Numbered from the stretch's first letter, positions 16,630-25,798 are shown. The stretch is 64,000 nucleotides of DNA from Streptomyces roseolus (GCF_014649855.1 NZ_BMTV01000032.1:22161-86160), one strand, 5' to 3'. The notes: generated from the letters alone by a model not told the origin. Made by a program: numbers and translations.

Positions 16630-17661
16630 ATGGCGCTCTCCCTCTACGTCGACACCGCTCGCTGGCGGGCGCACCAGAAGTCCGTGATCGACCAGTTCCC
16701 CGGTCTGATCCCGGTCTGCAAGGGCAACGGCTACGGCTTCGGTCACGAGCGACTCGCCGAGGAGGCGGCCCGGTTCGGCGCCGACATGCTCGCGGTGGGG
16801 ACCACGTACGAGGCCGCGAAGATCAAGGACTGGTTCGGCGGCGACCTGCTGGTCCTCACCCCCTTCCGGCGGGGTGAGGAGCCGGTGCCGCTGCCGGACC
16901 GGGTGATCCGCTCCGTCTCCTCCGTCGACGGCGTGCACGCGCTGGTCGGCGCCCGGGTCGTCATCGAGGTCATGAGCTCGATGAAGCGGCACGGCGTCCG
17001 CGAGGACGAGCTCGGCCGGCTCGCCTCCGCGATCGAGGACGTGCGCCTGGAGGGCTTCGCCCTGCACCTGCCGCTGGACCGCCCGGACGGCACGGACGCC
17101 GTCGAGGAGGTCATCTCCTGGATGGACCGGCTGCGCGCCGCCCGGCTGCCGCTGCACACCATGTTCGTGAGCCACCTGCGGGCCGAGGAGCAGGCCCGGC
17201 TCCAGCAGCAGTTCCCGCAGACCCGCTTCCGCGCCCGGATCGGCACCCGCCTCTGGCTGGGCGACCACGAGGCCACCGAGTACCGCGGTTCGGTCCTGGA
17301 CGTCACCCGGGTCGCCAAGGGCGACCGCTTCGGCTACCGCCAGCAGAAGGCGGCCTCGGACGGCTGGCTGGTCGTCGTCGCCGGCGGCACCTCGCACGGC
17401 GTGGGCCTGGAGGCGCCGAAGGCGATGCACGGCGTGATGCCGCGGGCCAAGGGCGTGGCCCGGGCCGGTCTGGCCACGGTCAACCGGAACCTGTCGCCGT
17501 TCGTCTGGGCGGGCAAGCAGCGCTGGTTCGCCGAGCCGCCGCACATGCAGGTGTCGATCCTCTTCGTGCCGGCCGACGCCCAGGAGCCGCAGGTCGGCGA
17601 CGAGCTGGTGGCCCACCTGCGGCACACCACGACGCAGTTCGACCGGCTCGTGGAGCGCTGA
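16630..17661 (+). CDS. Alanine-racemase-like fold-type III PLP protein
   Basis: The protein has 343 residues. The N-terminal barrel carries the PLP lysine in PVCKGNGYGFGHERL (Lys31), where standard alanine racemases read VKANAYGHG. The C-domain keeps an ARIGTRLWLGD segment and GDRFGYRQQ, which could supply the second catalytic tyrosine. It is therefore a divergent member; racemisation of alanine is plausible but unproven, and Streptomyces normally have a separate canonical alr. Its position after femX suggests a part in the peptidoglycan peptide. A hairpin (17641-17668) spans the stop codon. Confidence 0.7.
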   Translation: MALSLYVDTARWRAHQKSVIDQFPGLIPVCKGNGYGFGHERLAEEAARFGADMLAVGTTYEAAKIKDWFGGDLLVLTPFRRGEEPVPLPDRVIRSVSSVDGVHALVGARVVIEVMSSMKRHGVREDELGRLASAIEDVRLEGFALHLPLDRPDGTDAVEEVISWMDRLRAARLPLHTMFVSHLRAEEQARLQQQFPQTRFRARIGTRLWLGDHEATEYRGSVLDVTRVAKGDRFGYRQQKAASDGWLVVVAGGTSHGVGLEAPKAMHGVMPRAKGVARAGLATVNRNLSPFVWAGKQRWFAEPPHMQVSILFVPADAQEPQVGDELVAHLRHTTTQFDRLVER

Positions 17662-17668
17662 GCCGGTC
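17641..17668 (+). terminator. Hairpin over the stop of the alanine-racemase-like gene
   Basis: GACCGGCTC and GAGCCGGTC pair perfectly around a 10-nt loop that contains the stop codon. A second stem, CCCCCGGG/CCCGGGGG at about 17688-17715, sits inside the end of the opposing gene; the two could terminate transcription from both sides. Confidence 0.6.
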
Positions 17669-17685
17669 GTCCCCGCGTCGTCGGA

Positions 17686-19227
17686 TCACCCCCGGGAGCC
17701 CTCGGCCCCGGGGGTTCCCCATGTCACGAGGAGCTCCCCCTCGCAGGGCGCGGGGGCCGCGTGGCGGGCCGGCCGGGCGGCCGCGCCCACCACGAAGACG
17801 TCCCGGGCGCCGTCCAGGACGCCGCCCGAGGGGTCGTCGGCGCCGTCCTGGCGGACCGGGTCCTTCTCGGGCGCCAGGACGTCCCGTACGACCACGGCGC
17901 ACAGGTAGACCGTGCCCAGCAGGTGCAGCACGATCGCGAAGTGGTAGCCGTCCAGCGGCAGCCCCTGCTTGTTGCCGCTGCCGGTGAACGCGAGGTACAT
18001 CCAGATCCCGAGGTAGTACAGGACCTCGCAGGACTGCCAGATCAGGAAGTCCCGCCAGCGCGGCCGGGCGAGCGCGGCGAGCGGCACCAGCCAGAGGACG
18101 TACTGCGGCGAGTAGACCTTGTTGGTGAGGACGAACGCGGCGACCATCAGGAACGCCAGCTGGGCGAGGCGGGGCCGCCGGGGCGCGGCGAAGGCCAGCC
18201 AGCCGAGGCCGCCGGCGGCGAGCAGCAGGAGGAGCAGCGCGTACAGGTTGGCGCGTTCGGGCGGGATGGTCTGCCCGGCGCGCTGGCTGACGAGCAGCCA
18301 GATCGAGCCGAAGTCCACGTTCCGGTCGCGGCTGAAGAGGTAGAACTGCTTCCAGCCCTCGGGCGCGAGGAGCATCACCGGCAGGTTCACCACCAGCCAG
18401 GAACCCGCCGCGCCGAGCAGCGCGGTGCCGAAGGCGCGCATCCGGCCGGCCCGTCGGCAGAGCAGCAGCAGCGGCCACAGCAGCAGCACGGGGTAGAACT
18501 TGGCGGCGACGGCCAGGCCCAGCAGGATGCCGGCGGCGAGCGGCCGGGAGCGGGACCACATCAGGATCGCGGCGGCGGTGAGGGCCACGGCGAGCAGGTC
18601 CCAGTTGATGGTGGCGGTGAGGGCCACGGTGGGCGCCAGGGCGACGAGCAGGCCGTCCCAGGGGCGGTTGCGGTGCGTCCGGGCCACGCAGACCGCGAGG
18701 ACGGCCGCGCAGACCATCAGCAGGCCGGAGTTGACGAGCCAGTACGCCTGCCCGCTGGCCTGGAGGTCGCCGCCGGGCGTCATCCAGGCCGCCACCTCCA
18801 TGAACAGCCCCGTCAGGACGGGGTACTCCAGGAACGGTATGTCGCCGGCGAGCCGGTCGAAGTAGGGCACCAGCCCCTCGGAGAAGCCGCGCCCGGCGAA
18901 GAGGTGCGGGATGTCCGAGTAGCAGGCGTGGGTGTACTGGGAGGTGGTGCCGCGGAACCAGGCCCAGTTGTAGCAGGGCAGTTTCTGCACCATGCCGAGG
19001 GCGAACATGCCGATGGCCACGAGCGCGACCACCCGTACCGGGGTGAACTGCCCGCCCCCGGGCCCGCTGCCGGGCAGGGCGCGGCGGCCGTGGCGCCCGC
19101 CGATGAGGGCGCTGCCGGCGGCGGCCACCTCGTCGCGCCGGGTGGGGGCGACGACGGTCTCGACGACGGGGGCGGCGTCGACAGGGGCGTCGTCGGGGGG
19201 GCCGTTCGTCTTCTTCAGGCTCGGCAT
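17686..19227 (-). CDS. Polytopic membrane protein, GT87/mannosyltransferase-like (DUF2029)
   Basis: The protein has 513 residues. After a cytoplasmic N-terminal tail (1-62) there are about 10-12 membrane helices. The first extracytoplasmic loop carries YSDIPHLFAGRGFSEGLVPY and FLEYPVLTGLFME, the acidic loop pattern of GT-C polyprenyl-phosphate-sugar transferases. AAKFYPVLLLWPLLLL is typical of DUF2029. A role in transferring a sugar to lipid or cell-surface glycan is inferred; donor and acceptor are unknown. I use ATG 19227 with AGGA about 9 nt upstream; ATG 19236 is possible. It is transcribed from the PBP direction. Confidence 0.75.
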   Translation of the reverse strand: MPSLKKTNGPPDDAPVDAAPVVETVVAPTRRDEVAAAGSALIGGRHGRRALPGSGPGGGQFTPVRVVALVAIGMFALGMVQKLPCYNWAWFRGTTSQYTHACYSDIPHLFAGRGFSEGLVPYFDRLAGDIPFLEYPVLTGLFMEVAAWMTPGGDLQASGQAYWLVNSGLLMVCAAVLAVCVARTHRNRPWDGLLVALAPTVALTATINWDLLAVALTAAAILMWSRSRPLAAGILLGLAVAAKFYPVLLLWPLLLLCRRAGRMRAFGTALLGAAGSWLVVNLPVMLLAPEGWKQFYLFSRDRNVDFGSIWLLVSQRAGQTIPPERANLYALLLLLLAAGGLGWLAFAAPRRPRLAQLAFLMVAAFVLTNKVYSPQYVLWLVPLAALARPRWRDFLIWQSCEVLYYLGIWMYLAFTGSGNKQGLPLDGYHFAIVLHLLGTVYLCAVVVRDVLAPEKDPVRQDGADDPSGGVLDGARDVFVVGAAARPARHAAPAPCEGELLVTWGTPGAEGSRG

Positions 19228-19407
19228 GGGGGACATCCTGCCGTACGCCCCCGGGAATCCGGCCGTGCCCGGGGCGATGACGCGGAGGGCCGCCGCGCTC
19301 CGCCCCGTACCGCGTGGGTACGGGGCGGGCGCGACGGCCCTCGCCGCGCCGGTCGTCCGGCGGGTCGTCCCGGCCGGTCGCCCGGCGGGTCCTCCGAGTC
19401 GGACGCC

Positions 19408-22251
19408 TCAGTCGAAGAAGCCCCCGGTGGAGCTGTCGGTCGGGTCTCCGCCGCTGCCGCCGTTGTTCCCGTTGCCCCCGTTGCCGGGACCCGCCGGGTC
19501 CGTCGTAGTGTTCGTCGGGGTCGGCGCCGTGCTGCCGGTCGGTGTCGGCGGAGTGGATCCGCCGTCGCCGCCGCCCGTGTCGTTGCAGTCCCAGCTGTCC
19601 CAGATGCTGCAGGTGGTCTTGCCGGGCTTCGGCTCCTTGGTCGTCGGACGGCCGCTGTCGGTGGGCATCGCCGGGGGAGTCGTCGTCGGGGGGGCGGTGG
19701 TGGCCGTCTCGGTCGGCGTGGGCGTCGCGGTCGGCGTCGGGGTGGCCGTCGGCTTGGGCGTGGCGCCGCCGCCGTAGACCGCCTTGGCGTCCGCGAGCTT
19801 CTCCGGCTTCGGGAACTTCTCGACGGGCAGGTCGGCCACGGCGTCCGTCATGTAGTCGTTCCAGATCTGGGACGGGAAGGACGAACCGTGGATCGACTTC
19901 TGGCCGCCCGTGCCGTACATCTCCAGGAACTCGCGGCCTTCCTTGGTCTCGTCGTCGTCGAAGCGGTACATGTCGATCGCCGTCGCGAGCTGCGGGGTGT
20001 AGCCGACGAACCAGGCCGACATGTTGTCGTCGGTGGTACCGGTCTTGCCGGCCACGTCGCGGCCGGGGATGGCCGCGTTGTTGCCGGTGCCGTCCTCGTC
20101 CTCGACGACGCTGCGGAGCACGTCGGTGACGTTGGAGGAGATGGCCGAGGAGAACGCCTGCTCGGACTTGCCCTCGTGCTTGAAGATGACCCGGCCGCCC
20201 TTGACCACCTTGGTGACCGAGTACGGCTCGTTGCGCACGCCCTGGTTGGCGAAGGTGGAGTAGGCGCCGGCCATCCGGATCGCGCTGGGGCTGGAGATGC
20301 CGAGCGAGAAGGACGGGACCTCACCCTTGACCAGGGAGTCAGGACGCAGACCGGCCTCGACGGCCGCCTCACGGACCTTGTCGATGCCGACGTCCATGCC
20401 CAGCTGTACGAAGGGGGAGTTGGCGGAGACGATCATCGCCCGGCGCAGGCTGATATTGCCGTAGCTCCGGTCGCCCTCGTTGTCCTGCTCCCACTCGTTC
20501 CCGTTCTCGTCGTGCCAGATCTCGCCGTTGTACTTGCGGACCTTGAGGTCGTCCTTGCCGCTGTAGCGGCTCTTGTCGGGGTCGACCAGGGTGCGCGTGG
20601 AGGGGCCCTGGTCCGCGGGGCCCTCCGGGTCGCGCACGCCGTCCTTCATCGCGGCGGCGAGCACGAACGGCTTGAACGTCGAACCGACCTGGGCACCGGT
20701 GGTGTCGGCGTTGTTGGTGTAGTGCTTGGTGGCGTCCTGGCCACCGTAGATCGCGACGATGGCGCCGGTCTTGACGTCGACGGAGGCGCCGCCGAACTCG
20801 ACGTGGGTGTCGTCCTTCGGGCGCTTCTTCTCGTCGATGTACTCGTCGTAGACCTTCTTGACCGAGTCCGACATCGCGTCCACCTTCTTCTTGTCGAAGG
20901 TGGTGTGGATCTCGTACCCGCCGAGGTTCAGGGCCTCTTCGCTGATGTCGTACTTGCTGCGGAAGTTGGCCTTGGCGGTGGCGACCAGGTAGCCGATCTG
21001 GCCGCTGAGCTGCGCGTCCGTCTTCCGCTTCTGGATCTTCGGCAGGGTCGTGTACTTCGCCCGCTCCTCCGCCGCGATCTTCCCGTCCTTGACCATCTCG
21101 TCGAGGATCCAGGACCAGCGCTCGGTGAGGCGCGCCAGGTTCTTCTCGGCGGTGGCGTTGGGGTCGTACTCGGGGTATCCGGCCGGGTCGTAGTACGTCG
21201 CGCCCTTCAGCACGGCGGCGAGCACCGCCGACTCGGAGGCGTTGAGGTCCTTGGAGTCCTTCTCGAAGTACGCGCGGGAGGCCGCCTGGATGCCGTAGGC
21301 GTTGCGGCCGTAGTAGGCGGTGTTGAGGTAGCCGGCCAGGATGTCGTTCTTCTCCAGGTCGTTGCCGACCTTGATGGAGATGAAGAGTTCCTTCACCTTC
21401 CGGGAGAGCGACTGGGTCTGGTCGTTGAGCAGGCCGTTCTTCACGTACTGCTGGGTGATGGTCGAGCCGCCCTGGGTCTCGCCGCCCTTCGCCATGTTCC
21501 ACACGGCGCGGCCGATGCCCATGGGGTCGACGCCCCAGTCGTCCCGGAAGGTCTTGTTCTCGGCCGAGATCACGGCCTCCTGCATGACCTTCGGGATCTG
21601 GTCGATGCCGACGATCTGGCGGTTCGCGCCGGCGCCGGTGGCGACCATCCGCGAGCCGTCGCTCCAGTAGTAGATGTTGTTCTGGGAGGTCGCGGCCTCG
21701 GCCACGTTGGGGACGACCACCTGGGTGTACGCGAAGACGGAGACGCCCATGAGGAGGCCCACGAAGAGCAGGAACGCGCCCGTGACGAGCTTCCAGGACG
21801 GCATCCAGCGACGCCAGCCGTCCTTGTCGTGCCGCGGGTAGTCGATCAGCCGCTTCTTGCCCGGCGGACGGCCGCCCGGGCCGCCGCCGCGTCCGCCGCC
21901 ACCGCCTCCTCCGCCCCGGCGGCCACCGCCGCCGGGACCGTTCGGTCCGCCGGGGCCGGCCGCGGGCGCGCGCCGGCGGCCGCCGCGCTGGGCGGCCCGG
22001 CGGGCCTCCGCGCGGCCGCCGTACGGACGTGCCTCCTCCCCGGGGGAGGAGGGCGCCCCGTGGGAACCGGACGGCCCGTACGGGGCGGACGACCCGTACG
22101 GGGCCGGCGATCCGTACGGGGGCGTCCCGCCACCGGGGTTCTGGGCCGGGGCCGACCTGCGGCCGGCCGGCTGCTGGGCGGCGCGTCGTGCCGCCGCGCG
22201 GCCGCCCGTCGGCGGCTCCTGCGACGGCATCCTGCGACGGTGCTCGCTCAT
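19408..22251 (-). CDS. Bifunctional class A penicillin-binding protein
   Basis: The protein has 947 residues. A cytoplasmic Pro/Arg/Gly-rich tail (1-150) leads to one membrane anchor (about 154-180). The GT51 glycosyltransferase follows, with ENKTFRDDWGVDPMGIGRAV and GGSTITQQYVKN. The transpeptidase has SxxK in GSTFKPF (Ser524), SAN in VSANSPF, and KTG in GKTGTTDDNM (Lys736). The C-terminal tail is low-complexity Thr/Pro then Gly/Ser/Thr. It polymerises and cross-links peptidoglycan outside the membrane. ATG 22251 has GAGGAG 10 nt upstream. It probably shares a transcript with the membrane protein downstream. Confidence 0.92.
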   Translation of the reverse strand: MSEHRRRMPSQEPPTGGRAAARRAAQQPAGRRSAPAQNPGGGTPPYGSPAPYGSSAPYGPSGSHGAPSSPGEEARPYGGRAEARRAAQRGGRRRAPAAGPGGPNGPGGGGRRGGGGGGGGRGGGPGGRPPGKKRLIDYPRHDKDGWRRWMPSWKLVTGAFLLFVGLLMGVSVFAYTQVVVPNVAEAATSQNNIYYWSDGSRMVATGAGANRQIVGIDQIPKVMQEAVISAENKTFRDDWGVDPMGIGRAVWNMAKGGETQGGSTITQQYVKNGLLNDQTQSLSRKVKELFISIKVGNDLEKNDILAGYLNTAYYGRNAYGIQAASRAYFEKDSKDLNASESAVLAAVLKGATYYDPAGYPEYDPNATAEKNLARLTERWSWILDEMVKDGKIAAEERAKYTTLPKIQKRKTDAQLSGQIGYLVATAKANFRSKYDISEEALNLGGYEIHTTFDKKKVDAMSDSVKKVYDEYIDEKKRPKDDTHVEFGGASVDVKTGAIVAIYGGQDATKHYTNNADTTGAQVGSTFKPFVLAAAMKDGVRDPEGPADQGPSTRTLVDPDKSRYSGKDDLKVRKYNGEIWHDENGNEWEQDNEGDRSYGNISLRRAMIVSANSPFVQLGMDVGIDKVREAAVEAGLRPDSLVKGEVPSFSLGISSPSAIRMAGAYSTFANQGVRNEPYSVTKVVKGGRVIFKHEGKSEQAFSSAISSNVTDVLRSVVEDEDGTGNNAAIPGRDVAGKTGTTDDNMSAWFVGYTPQLATAIDMYRFDDDETKEGREFLEMYGTGGQKSIHGSSFPSQIWNDYMTDAVADLPVEKFPKPEKLADAKAVYGGGATPKPTATPTPTATPTPTETATTAPPTTTPPAMPTDSGRPTTKEPKPGKTTCSIWDSWDCNDTGGGDGGSTPPTPTGSTAPTPTNTTTDPAGPGNGGNGNNGGSGGDPTDSSTGGFFD

Positions 22252-22528
22252 CGAACGACTACTCCTCGGGCAGGCGCGTACGCCTGGAAGCGGCAGTTGA
22301 GTTCCGGTCCCCCCGAAATGCGTACGACCGGAGCCCATCGGAGGCCCCTTTCGTACCGCAGCCGGTCACCCGCTGCACTGACGCCCCAGCGCGGCTCCTG
22401 GTTCCCGGTGGTGTGCATGCCGCACAGACTACGCACGGCCAAAACCCCTCTTGCACCGGAGTTCACCCCAAATCAGGCAAGTCGCACGCTGTGAATTGAC
22501 GATGTGACGCCGGTCACCACACCCCCAC

Positions 22529-22557
22529 TTGTCGGACCTCTCGGGCCGTTCTATCGT
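22529..22557 (+). promoter_or_regulatory. Candidate padR promoter
   Basis: TTGTCG (22529-22534) and TATCGT (22552-22557) are spaced by 17 bp, close to the housekeeping HrdB pattern. The start point would be about 22564, within the palindrome. Confidence 0.55.
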
Positions 22558-22587
22558 GCTGATGTATCGAGTCGATACATCAGCACG
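22555..22587. promoter_or_regulatory. 33-bp perfect palindrome, probable PadR operator
   Basis: Two 16-bp arms beginning CGTGCTGATGTATCGA are perfect reverse complements around one central G. The inner core GATGTATCGA/TCGATACATC has the ATGTAT...ATACAT character of known PadR sites. It overlaps the -10 element and the predicted start point, the classic place for an autorepressor. Confidence 0.75.
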
Positions 22588-22633
22588 GCATAAGTGTTTC
22601 GGACACCGACCGCAGAGCGGAGGAGGGCGACGG

Positions 22634-23308
22634 ATGAGCAGACGCTCCGGCATCCTCGAATTCGCCGTTCTCGGCCTGCTGCGCGAAGCCCCGATGCACG
22701 GGTACGAGCTGCGCAAGCGCCTCAACACCTCGCTCGGCATCTTCCGAGCGTTCAGCTACGGGACGCTTTACCCCTGCCTCAAGACGCTGGTCGCCAACGG
22801 CTGGTTGATCGAGGAGCCGGGCAGCGCCCCCGAGGAGGCGCTCGCCTCGTCACTCGCAGGACGCCGGGCCAAGATCGTCTACCGGTTGACGCCCGAAGGG
22901 AAGGAGCACTTCGAGGAGCTCCTCTCCCACACCGGCCCGGACACCTGGGAGGACGAGCACTTCGCCGCCCGCTTCGCGTTTTTCGGCCAGACCGAGCGCG
23001 AGGTGCGGATGCGGGTCCTCGAAGGCCGCCGCAGCCGGCTGGAGGAGCGCCTGGAGAAGATGCGCGCCTCGCTGGCCCGGACGCGCGAGCGACTCGACGA
23101 CTACACGCTTGAGCTCCAGCGCCACGGAATGGAGTCCGTGGAGCGCGAAGTGCGCTGGCTGAACGAGCTCATCGAGAGCGAGCGGGCGGGACGCGACCAG
23201 CGGCCCGGCACCGACGCTCCGCACGACAACGATTCTGGAGAGACGGGCGGCCTGCCCCGGCACGGGGGCAGTACCCGGCCGGATCCGTCCGATGACACCA
23301 CCAAGTGA
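22634..23308 (+). CDS. PadR-family transcriptional regulator
   Basis: The protein has 224 residues. The PadR winged helix (about 5-100) reads ILEFAVLGLLREAPMHGYEL, FSYGTLYPCLKTLVANGWL and RRAKIVYRLTPEGKEHFEEL. A C-terminal coiled coil (about 125-190, rich in Arg/Glu/Leu) would dimerise it. A polar tail ends the protein. GGAGGAGGGCGACGG precedes the ATG. It lies 48 nt upstream of ino1 on the same strand, with a hairpin between them, so it may regulate inositol synthesis as well as itself. The 33-bp palindrome upstream is its likely operator. Confidence 0.88.
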   Translation: MSRRSGILEFAVLGLLREAPMHGYELRKRLNTSLGIFRAFSYGTLYPCLKTLVANGWLIEEPGSAPEEALASSLAGRRAKIVYRLTPEGKEHFEELLSHTGPDTWEDEHFAARFAFFGQTEREVRMRVLEGRRSRLEERLEKMRASLARTRERLDDYTLELQRHGMESVEREVRWLNELIESERAGRDQRPGTDAPHDNDSGETGGLPRHGGSTRPDPSDDTTK

Positions 23309-23330
23309 AGCCCTGCTTCAGCAGGGCTTC
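23307..23330 (+). terminator. Hairpin between padR and ino1
   Basis: GAAGCCCTGC and GCAGGGCTTC form a perfect 10-bp stem with a TTCA tetraloop, starting inside the padR stop codon. There is no T-run. It could be a partial terminator, a processing site, or an mRNA stabiliser that sets the padR:ino1 ratio. Confidence 0.55.
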
Positions 23331-23356
23331 CACGATCACAACAGGGAGCAACCGGA

Positions 23357-24439
23357 ATGGGTTCGGTTCGCGTAGCCATCGTCGGCGTGGGCAACTGCGC
23401 CGCCTCGCTGGTGCAGGGCGTCGAGTACTACAAGGACGCCGACCCGGCGACCAAGGTGCCCGGTCTGATGCACGTCCAGTTCGGCGACTACCACGTCGGT
23501 GACGTCGAGTTCGTCGCCGCCTTCGACGTCGACGCGAAGAAGGTCGGCCTGGACCTCGCGGACGCCATCGGCGCCAGCGAGAACAACACCATCAAGATCT
23601 GCGACGTGCCCGCCTCCGGCGTCACCGTCCAGCGCGGCCACACCCTCGACGGTCTCGGCAAGTACTACCGCCAGACCATCGAGGAGTCCGCCGAGGCGCC
23701 GGTCGACGTCGTCCAGATCCTCAAGGACCGCCAGGTCGACGTCCTCGTCTGCTACCTGCCCGTCGGTTCCGAGGAAGCGGCGAAGTTCTACGCCCAGTGC
23801 GCCATCGACGCCAAGGTCGCCTTCGTCAACGCCCTCCCGGTCTTCATCGCCGGCACCAAGGAGTGGGCCGACAAGTTCACCGAGGCCGGTGTCCCGATCG
23901 TCGGCGACGACATCAAGTCCCAGGTGGGCGCCACCATCACGCACCGCGTGATGGCCAAGCTCTTCGAGGACCGCGGTGTCCGTCTCGAGCGCACCATGCA
24001 GCTCAACGTCGGCGGCAACATGGACTTCAAGAACATGCTCGAGCGCGAGCGCCTGGAGTCCAAGAAGATCTCCAAGACGCAGGCCGTCACCTCGCAGATC
24101 CCCGACCGCGAGCTGGGCGACAAGAACGTCCACATCGGCCCGTCGGACTACGTGGCCTGGCTGGACGACCGCAAGTGGGCGTACGTCCGCCTCGAGGGCC
24201 GCGCCTTCGGTGACGTCCCGCTGAACCTCGAGTACAAGCTCGAGGTCTGGGACTCCCCGAACTCCGCGGGTGTCATCATCGACGCCCTGCGTGCCGCGAA
24301 GATCGCCAAGGACCGCGGCATCGGCGGCCCGATCCTCTCCGCGTCGAGCTACTTCATGAAGTCCCCGCCGGTCCAGTACTTCGACGACGAGGCCCTGGCC
24401 AACGTCGAGAAGTTCATCAAGGGCGAGGTCGAGCGCTGA
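23357..24439 (+). CDS. ino1: myo-Inositol-1-phosphate synthase
   Basis: The protein has 360 residues. VRVAIVGVGNCAASLVQGVEY is the NAD-binding loop, and VGDDIKSQVGATITHRVMA plus LNVGGNMDFKNMLERERLES are the catalytic and tetramer regions conserved in actinobacterial Ino1. It converts glucose-6-phosphate to inositol phosphate, the precursor of phosphatidylinositol lipids and mycothiol. The length is typical. The ATG at 23357 has AGGGAGCAACCGGA upstream. It is followed by a strong hairpin (24469-24502). Confidence 0.93.
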   Translation: MGSVRVAIVGVGNCAASLVQGVEYYKDADPATKVPGLMHVQFGDYHVGDVEFVAAFDVDAKKVGLDLADAIGASENNTIKICDVPASGVTVQRGHTLDGLGKYYRQTIEESAEAPVDVVQILKDRQVDVLVCYLPVGSEEAAKFYAQCAIDAKVAFVNALPVFIAGTKEWADKFTEAGVPIVGDDIKSQVGATITHRVMAKLFEDRGVRLERTMQLNVGGNMDFKNMLERERLESKKISKTQAVTSQIPDRELGDKNVHIGPSDYVAWLDDRKWAYVRLEGRAFGDVPLNLEYKLEVWDSPNSAGVIIDALRAAKIAKDRGIGGPILSASSYFMKSPPVQYFDDEALANVEKFIKGEVER

Positions 24440-24468
24440 CCCTCCGAGGTCCGATGCGTCTCACCTGA

Positions 24469-24502
24469 CGAGGGTCCCCGCGGCACTGCCCGGGGACCCT
24501 CG
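24469..24502. terminator. Terminator after ino1
   Basis: CGAGGGTCCCCG and CGGGGACCCTCG form a perfect 12-bp stem around a 10-nt loop, 30 nt past the ino1 stop. Confidence 0.8.
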
Positions 24503-24523
24503 CCGTATGTGAGTCTTGCTGCC

Positions 24524-25783
24524 ATGTCCGTCGCACGTGATCTGCGCGTACTGCTGCGCCTGCGGGACTTCCGGCGCCTGCTCGCCGTCCGGCTGCTCTC
24601 CCAGTGCGCGGACGGGGTCTACCAGGTCGCCCTGGCCACGTACGTCGTCTTCTCCCCCGAGAAGCAGGCGACCCCCGCCGCCATCGCCTCCGCCATGGCC
24701 GTGCTGCTGCTCCCGTACTCCCTCGTCGGCCCCTTCGCCGGCGTCCTCCTCGACCGCTGGCAGCGCCGCCAGGTCTTCCTCTACGGGAACCTGCTCCGTG
24801 CCCTGCTCGCCGGCGGGACCGCCGTGCTGATCCTCGCCCCGGTCCCCGACTGGCTCTTCTACGCCTCCGCCCTCTCCGTCACGGCCGTCAACCGCTTCGT
24901 GCTCGCCGGGCTCTCGGCCGCCCTGCCCCGGGTCGTCGACGAGGAACGGCTGGTCGTGGCCAACTCGCTCTCGCCCACCGCCGGCACCCTCGCCGCCACC
25001 GTCGGCGGCGGGCTCGCCTTCGGCGTCCGGCTGCTGGCCGACGGGTCCGACGCCGCCGTGGTCACCTTCGGTGCCGTGCTGTACCTCTGCGCCGCCCTCG
25101 CCTCCCTGCGGATCGCCCGGGCACTGCTCGGTCCCGACCCGGACCAGGTGCCGGACCGGCTCTCCACGGCCATCGCCTCCACCGCCCGGGGCCTCGCCGC
25201 CGGACTGCGCCATCTCGCCGCACGCCGACGGGCCGCCCGGGCGCTCACCGCCGTCGGGCTGATGCGCTTCTGCTACGGCGCCCTGCTCGTGACCGTGCTG
25301 ATGCTCTGCCGGTACGCCTGGAGCACCACCGAGTCCGAGGGGCTCGGACTCCTGGGGATCGCCGTCGCCGCCTCGGGCGCCGGTTTCTTCGCCGCCGCCG
25401 TCCTCTCGCCCTGGGCGGTGGGACGGTTCGGGCCCTTCGGCTGGATGAGGCTCTGCTCGGCCGCGGCCGCCGTCCTCGTCCCGGCGCTCGCCGTGTCCTT
25501 CAGGCCGACACCGTTCCTCGTCGCCGCCTTCGTCCTGGGGTTCATCACCCAGGGAGCGAAGATCGCGACCGACACCGTGGTGCAGACGAGCGTGGACGAC
25601 GCCTACCGCGGCCGGGTCTTCTCCCTCTACGACGTGCTCTTCAACGTCGCCTTCGTTGCGGCGGCCGGGGTCTCCGCCCTGATGCTGCCGCCCGACGGCC
25701 GCTCACCGCTGCTGATCGTGCTGGTGGCCGGCGGATACGCGGGCATCACACTGCTCCTGCGCGGGGCCGGCCGGGAACGGTGA
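24524..25783 (+). CDS. Major facilitator superfamily transporter
   Basis: The protein has 419 residues and about 12 membrane helices. Loop 2-3 carries GVLLDRWQRRQVFLYGN, the MFS motif A variant with Asp-Arg-...-Arg-Arg. Helix-rich halves are joined by a loop at about 200-225 (ARALLGPDPDQVPDRLS). It resembles drug/metabolite efflux proteins of the MFS; no substrate is evident. ATG 24524 and an in-frame GTG at 24509 are both possible and neither has a good ribosome site. It converges on cca across a gap with two parS sites. Confidence 0.8.
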   Translation: MSVARDLRVLLRLRDFRRLLAVRLLSQCADGVYQVALATYVVFSPEKQATPAAIASAMAVLLLPYSLVGPFAGVLLDRWQRRQVFLYGNLLRALLAGGTAVLILAPVPDWLFYASALSVTAVNRFVLAGLSAALPRVVDEERLVVANSLSPTAGTLAATVGGGLAFGVRLLADGSDAAVVTFGAVLYLCAALASLRIARALLGPDPDQVPDRLSTAIASTARGLAAGLRHLAARRRAARALTAVGLMRFCYGALLVTVLMLCRYAWSTTESEGLGLLGIAVAASGAGFFAAAVLSPWAVGRFGPFGWMRLCSAAAAVLVPALAVSFRPTPFLVAAFVLGFITQGAKIATDTVVQTSVDDAYRGRVFSLYDVLFNVAFVAAAGVSALMLPPDGRSPLLIVLVAGGYAGITLLLRGAGRER

Positions 25784-25784
25784 C

Positions 25785-25798
25785 GTTTCACGTGAAAC
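25785..25798. promoter_or_regulatory. parS site 5
   Basis: Exact GTTTCACGTGAAAC, 1 bp past the MFS stop codon. Confidence 0.95.

Larger units (their letters stand above)
22252..22633. promoter_or_regulatory. PBP/padR divergent intergenic region
   Basis: This 382-nt gap separates the PBP gene (leftward) from padR (rightward). The right third holds the padR promoter and its palindrome (listed separately). I see no recognisable promoter hexamers for the PBP gene and no RNA gene or further palindrome in the left part. Confidence 0.6.

Noticed and set aside
17761..22494. A 1577-codon open frame on the + strand
   Set aside because: It is antisense to the GT87-like and PBP genes. High GC leaves third-position frames free of stops. 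The composition (Gly/Arg/Val/Asp runs) is typical of such shadows.
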